DNA of 64,000 bases from Streptomyces sp. AM 4-1-1 (lineage in GTDB: Bacteria > Actinomycetota > Actinomycetes > Streptomycetales > Streptomycetaceae): assembly GCF_029167625.1 (NCBI RefSeq), contig NZ_CP119145.1, positions 4,464,001 through 4,528,000 on the forward strand, in the 5' to 3' direction. Shown piece after piece: positions 61,095-64,000 of this stretch. How positions within the stretch are numbered: the stretch's first letter is position 1; each line of letters starts with the position of its first letter. The notes under the pieces were generated by a model, which worked only from the letters and a program-made list of their open reading frames with translations, was not told where the DNA came from and did not search any database. The position numbers were made by a program, and so were the translations under genes.

Positions 61095-64000
61095 CCATCG
61101 CCGTCGGCGGCGCCGACGCGAGCAGCCGGCGCACGGTCTCCGCCTCCGCGGACTTCAGCCGCTCGAAGATCGCCAGCGCGTCCCGCCAGCACACGCCGGC
61201 CCGGTCGCCCTGGCTGATGCCCTGGAGCGCCTTGCCCAGCACGGTGAGCACGTTGGCCCGCCGCCACTCCCCGCCGATGTGCAGCAGCACGGCCAGGGCC
61301 TGCTCCGCGTGGGCGGCGGCCAGCGCCGGCTGGTGGACGGTGAGGTGGATCTCGGCCAGCCGGAAGAGGGTCATCCCCTCCCACAGCCGCTGACGGCTCT
61401 CACGGAACACGGTCAGCGCCTCGGAGAGCCGGTCCTGGGCCTCGTCCTGCCGCCCCGCGCGGGACAGCGCGAGCCCGAGCGCGTAGCGGCCGTTGGCCAG
61501 ACGCAGGGTCAGGCCCATCCGGTTGTAGAGGGCGACGCCCCGCTCGGCGAGGCCGACGGCGCTCGTGGTCCGGCCGATGGCCAGGTGCACCCGGGACAGA
61601 TTGCAGAGGGCGCTGGCCTCGCCCGGCCGGTTGTCGTCGGCGCGGAACGCGGCGATGGTCTGCTGGAGATAGCTCTCGGCGGCGTCGAGCTGGTTGCGGT
61701 AACCGGCGATGATCCCGCGCTCGTTCGGCGCGTTGCAGCTCGTCCACGGGTCCTCGGCCTCCGGGGTGAGCAGCATCGCCCGGCGCGCCTCGTCGTCCGC
61801 CTGGTCGAAGCGCCCCGCCGTGGAGTGCACCTGGGCGAGTGTCGTGCGGGCGCGCGCCTCCGAGCGGGGGTCGCCCGCGGTGGCCGCCGCGTCCCGCACG
61901 GCGGTGGCCGCGGTCTCGAACTGCCGTGAGTTGGCGCCCGATTCCGCCAGGTCCTTGGCCGCGAGCAGCAGGTCCACCGCGCGTCGGAGGGTGCTCGCCG
62001 TGAGGGACTGCTGGACGCAGGCGAGCAGGCAGTTGGCCTCCGAGTAGAGCCAGTCGAGCGCCTGGCCGTGCTCGGCGAACGAAAGGCCCGGGTACGCGGT
62101 CGGCTCCAGATGGTCCACCGTGCGGTCGCCCGGCCGCTCGATCGCGTACACCCCGGCCGCGGTGGCGAGGTAGAAGTCCAGCAGCCGAGAGAGCGCCGAC
62201 TCCCGTCCCTGGACCGGGTCCTCGTCACGTTCCGCGCAGGAACGGGCGTAGAGGCGGACCAGGTCGTGGTAGCGGTAGCGGCCGGGGGCCGCCGATTCCA
62301 GCAGGCTCGTGTCGATGAGCGCTTCGAGCAGGTCCTCGGCCTCCTGCGGTGCCAGGTCCAGCAGGGCCGCGGCGGCGGCCAAAGAGATGTCCGGCCCGTC
62401 CGCCAGGCCCAGCAGACGGAAGGCGCGGGCCTGCCCGGGCTCCAACTGGCCGTATCCCAGCTCGAAGGTGGCCTTGACCGCGAGGTCGCCCGCCTGGAGC
62501 TCGTCGAGCCTGCGGCGCTCGTCGGCGAGCTTCGCGGCCAGCACCGACACCGTCCAGGTGCGGCGGGCGGCCAGCCGGGAGGCGGCGATCCGGATGGCCA
62601 GCGGAAGGAAGCCGCAGGCGGCCACCACGTCGAGGGCCGCCTCGCGTTCGGAGTTGACCCGCTCGGTGCCGACGATCCGGGTGAACAGCTGAAGGGCCTC
62701 GTCGGGGGACATGACGTCCAGGTCGATGAGGTGCGCGCCGGCCAGGTCGACCATCCGGACCCGGCTGGTGACCAGGGCCGCGCAGCCCGCCGTGCCGGGC
62801 AGCAGCGGGCGGATCTGGGCCGCGTCGTGGGCGTTGTCCAGGAGGACCAGGATGCGGCGGCCGTCCAGGGTGGAGCGGTAGAGGGCGGCGCGTTCGTCGA
62901 GGGTTTCCGGGATCGCCGACTCCGCGGTGCCCAGGGCCCGCAGGAACGAGCCGAGCACGGTCTCCGGTTCGGCGGCCCGCGCCCCCGCGCCCTGGAGGTC
63001 CACGTACAACTGCCCGTCGGGGAAGTGCGGTCGGGCCTGGTGGGCGACGTGCACGGCCAGGGTCGTCTTGCCGACCCCGCCTATGCCGGCCAGCGCGGAC
63101 ACGGCCATCACGGAGGTCTCGGCGGCGGCGAGCCGGGCGCCCAGCTCGCGCACGACGGACGAGCGCCCGGTGAAGTCGGGCACGGTGGCGGGCAGTTGGG
63201 CCGGGCGGACCGGGGCCGGCGCGCTGTCCTCGGGATCGCCCGCGCGGGCCAGTCCCTCGTCGGCCTGGAGGATGCGCTGCTGGAGCTGGGCGAGCCCGGG
63301 GCGCGGATCGACGCCCAGCTCGTCGGCGAGCAGCCTGCGGGTGTCCGCGTACACCGCCAGCGCCTCCGCCTGCCGTCCGCTGCGGTAGAGCGCCACCATC
63401 AGCAGCTCCCGCAGCCGCTCCCGGAGCGGGTGCGCGGCGGTGAGCGCGGTCAGCTCGGACACGGCCTCCGCGTGCTGGCCGACCTCCAGGTCCAGGTCCA
63501 GGCGCGTCTCGGTCAGCTGGAGGCGCCACTCCGCGAGCCGGGTCCGCTGGTTCTCCGCGTACGGGCCCGGTACGGAGGCCAGCGGCTCACCGGCCCACAG
63601 CCCCAGCGATTCGTCGATCAGCGCACGGGCCCGCTCCCGGTCCCCGCGCGTCCGCGCCTTCTCCGCCTCGGCCGCCAGCTCCTGCGCGTGTACGAGGTCC
63701 AGGGCCGCCGCGTCCCGGCCGACCCGGATCGCGTACCCGCCCGACTCGCTGACCAGGGTGTCCGGATCGAGCACCTTCCGGAGCCGGGAGGCGTACGTCC
63801 GTACGGCGGCGAGCGCCTGGGACGGTGGCTCCTCGCCCCAGATGGCGTCGATGAGTTCGGAGGCGGTCGCCGTGCGGCCGTCCCGCAGCAGCAGCGCGGC
63901 CAGCAGCGCCCGCTGCTGCGGCGAACCGGACGGCAGGGCCTCGTCGCCGCGCCACGCCCGCACCGGCCCGAGCACGGCGAAGCGCAGCCCGGCGCCGGCC
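61081..64000 (-). CDS. afsR: AfsR global SARP-NB-ARC-TPR regulator (5' end outside window)
   Basis: 972 residues visible; about 20 N-terminal residues are missing compared with the 993-residue S. coelicolor protein. SARP part: LRFAVLGPVRAWRGDEAL, winged helix TASELIDAIWGEEPP..VRTYASRLRKVL, then the bacterial transcriptional activation domain to about 275. ATPase: LAGIGGVGKTTLAVHVA (Walker A), RILVLLDNAHD (Walker B). The C-terminal 350 residues are TPR-like helices. AfsK phosphorylates it, which raises DNA binding and afsS transcription. The stop overlaps a 13-bp repeat. Confidence 0.96.
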   Translation of the reverse strand, partial: AGAGLRFAVLGPVRAWRGDEALPSGSPQQRALLAALLLRDGRTATASELIDAIWGEEPPSQALAAVRTYASRLRKVLDPDTLVSESGGYAIRVGRDAAALDLVHAQELAAEAEKARTRGDRERARALIDESLGLWAGEPLASVPGPYAENQRTRLAEWRLQLTETRLDLDLEVGQHAEAVSELTALTAAHPLRERLRELLMVALYRSGRQAEALAVYADTRRLLADELGVDPRPGLAQLQQRILQADEGLARAGDPEDSAPAPVRPAQLPATVPDFTGRSSVVRELGARLAAAETSVMAVSALAGIGGVGKTTLAVHVAHQARPHFPDGQLYVDLQGAGARAAEPETVLGSFLRALGTAESAIPETLDERAALYRSTLDGRRILVLLDNAHDAAQIRPLLPGTAGCAALVTSRVRMVDLAGAHLIDLDVMSPDEALQLFTRIVGTERVNSEREAALDVVAACGFLPLAIRIAASRLAARRTWTVSVLAAKLADERRRLDELQAGDLAVKATFELGYGQLEPGQARAFRLLGLADGPDISLAAAAALLDLAPQEAEDLLEALIDTSLLESAAPGRYRYHDLVRLYARSCAERDEDPVQGRESALSRLLDFYLATAAGVYAIERPGDRTVDHLEPTAYPGLSFAEHGQALDWLYSEANCLLACVQQSLTASTLRRAVDLLLAAKDLAESGANSRQFETAATAVRDAAATAGDPRSEARARTTLAQVHSTAGRFDQADDEARRAMLLTPEAEDPWTSCNAPNERGIIAGYRNQLDAAESYLQQTIAAFRADDNRPGEASALCNLSRVHLAIGRTTSAVGLAERGVALYNRMGLTLRLANGRYALGLALSRAGRQDEAQDRLSEALTVFRESRQRLWEGMTLFRLAEIHLTVHQPALAAAHAEQALAVLLHIGGEWRRANVLTVLGKALQGISQGDRAGVCWRDALAIFERLKSAEAETVRRLLASAPPTAMAPGR

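Overview
The window is very GC-rich actinobacterial DNA with strong third-position G/C bias, GTG as well as ATG starts, and GGAGG-type ribosome sites. It ends with an afsK - afsS - afsR locus and also carries dmdR1-like, nagS-like, pdxH, purU, htpX and pspAB genes. This points to a Streptomyces chromosome, from the arm-side part of the core that corresponds to the afsK/afsR neighbourhood of S. coelicolor (assignment from memory of synteny, not from a search).

Layout: (1) 0-6.3 kb, an acyl-CoA degradation operon: carboxyltransferase, biotin carboxylase/BCCP, acyl-CoA dehydrogenase, enoyl-CoA hydratase and a TetR regulator, all on the plus strand and mostly overlapping. (2) 6.4-11.6 kb: a decayed citrate synthase 3' end, pdxH, a candidate structured small RNA, the SIS-domain gene nagS divergent from the iron regulator dmdR1, and an alpha/beta hydrolase that has lost its nucleophile. 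(3) 12-23.8 kb: an ABC exporter pair, a primase/polymerase-like protein, an NsdA-type regulator, a Pro/Gln-rich membrane protein, a branched-chain-type binding lipoprotein, purU, and an ECF sigma/zinc-finger anti-sigma pair. (4) 24.3-40.24 kb: an accessory block of eleven co-directional genes ending at a 19-bp terminator hairpin. (5) 40.4-55 kb: signalling and transport genes (STAS, EF-hand, two HATPase anti-sigma-type proteins, GntR, GlxA-type AraC regulator, two MFS permeases, fasciclin protein, flavin monooxygenase, PspAB/HtpX stress pair, TetR). (6) 55.2-64 kb: a VOC protein and the afsK-afsS-afsR global control locus; afsR runs off the window end.

The most interesting part is the 24.6-40.2 kb block. 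It encodes a cysteine hydrolase, complete HypE and HypF (the pair that makes an enzyme-bound thiocyanate from carbamoyl phosphate for [NiFe]-hydrogenase), an ATP-grasp ligase, a second protein fusing an ordinary ATP-grasp to a circularly permuted ATP-grasp, an MFS exporter, a PLP decarboxylase, a membrane di-iron desaturase-like enzyme, both subunits of a B12-dependent glutamate mutase, and a class III aminotransferase. No hydrogenase subunit and no HypA, B, C or D is present. The simplest inference is a small-molecule biosynthetic cluster: glutamate is rearranged to 3-methylaspartate and decarboxylated to a branched beta-amino acid, ATP-grasp enzymes join the building blocks without NRPS modules, and HypE/HypF supplies a carbamoyl or cyano group. 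I know of no characterised pathway with this combination.

Other patterns: short tandem-repeat arrays of 7, 17, 31 and 13 bp, each at a gene 3' end; long perfect hairpins as terminators; and candidate binding sites for DasR, a GntR protein, AfsR and DnaA.
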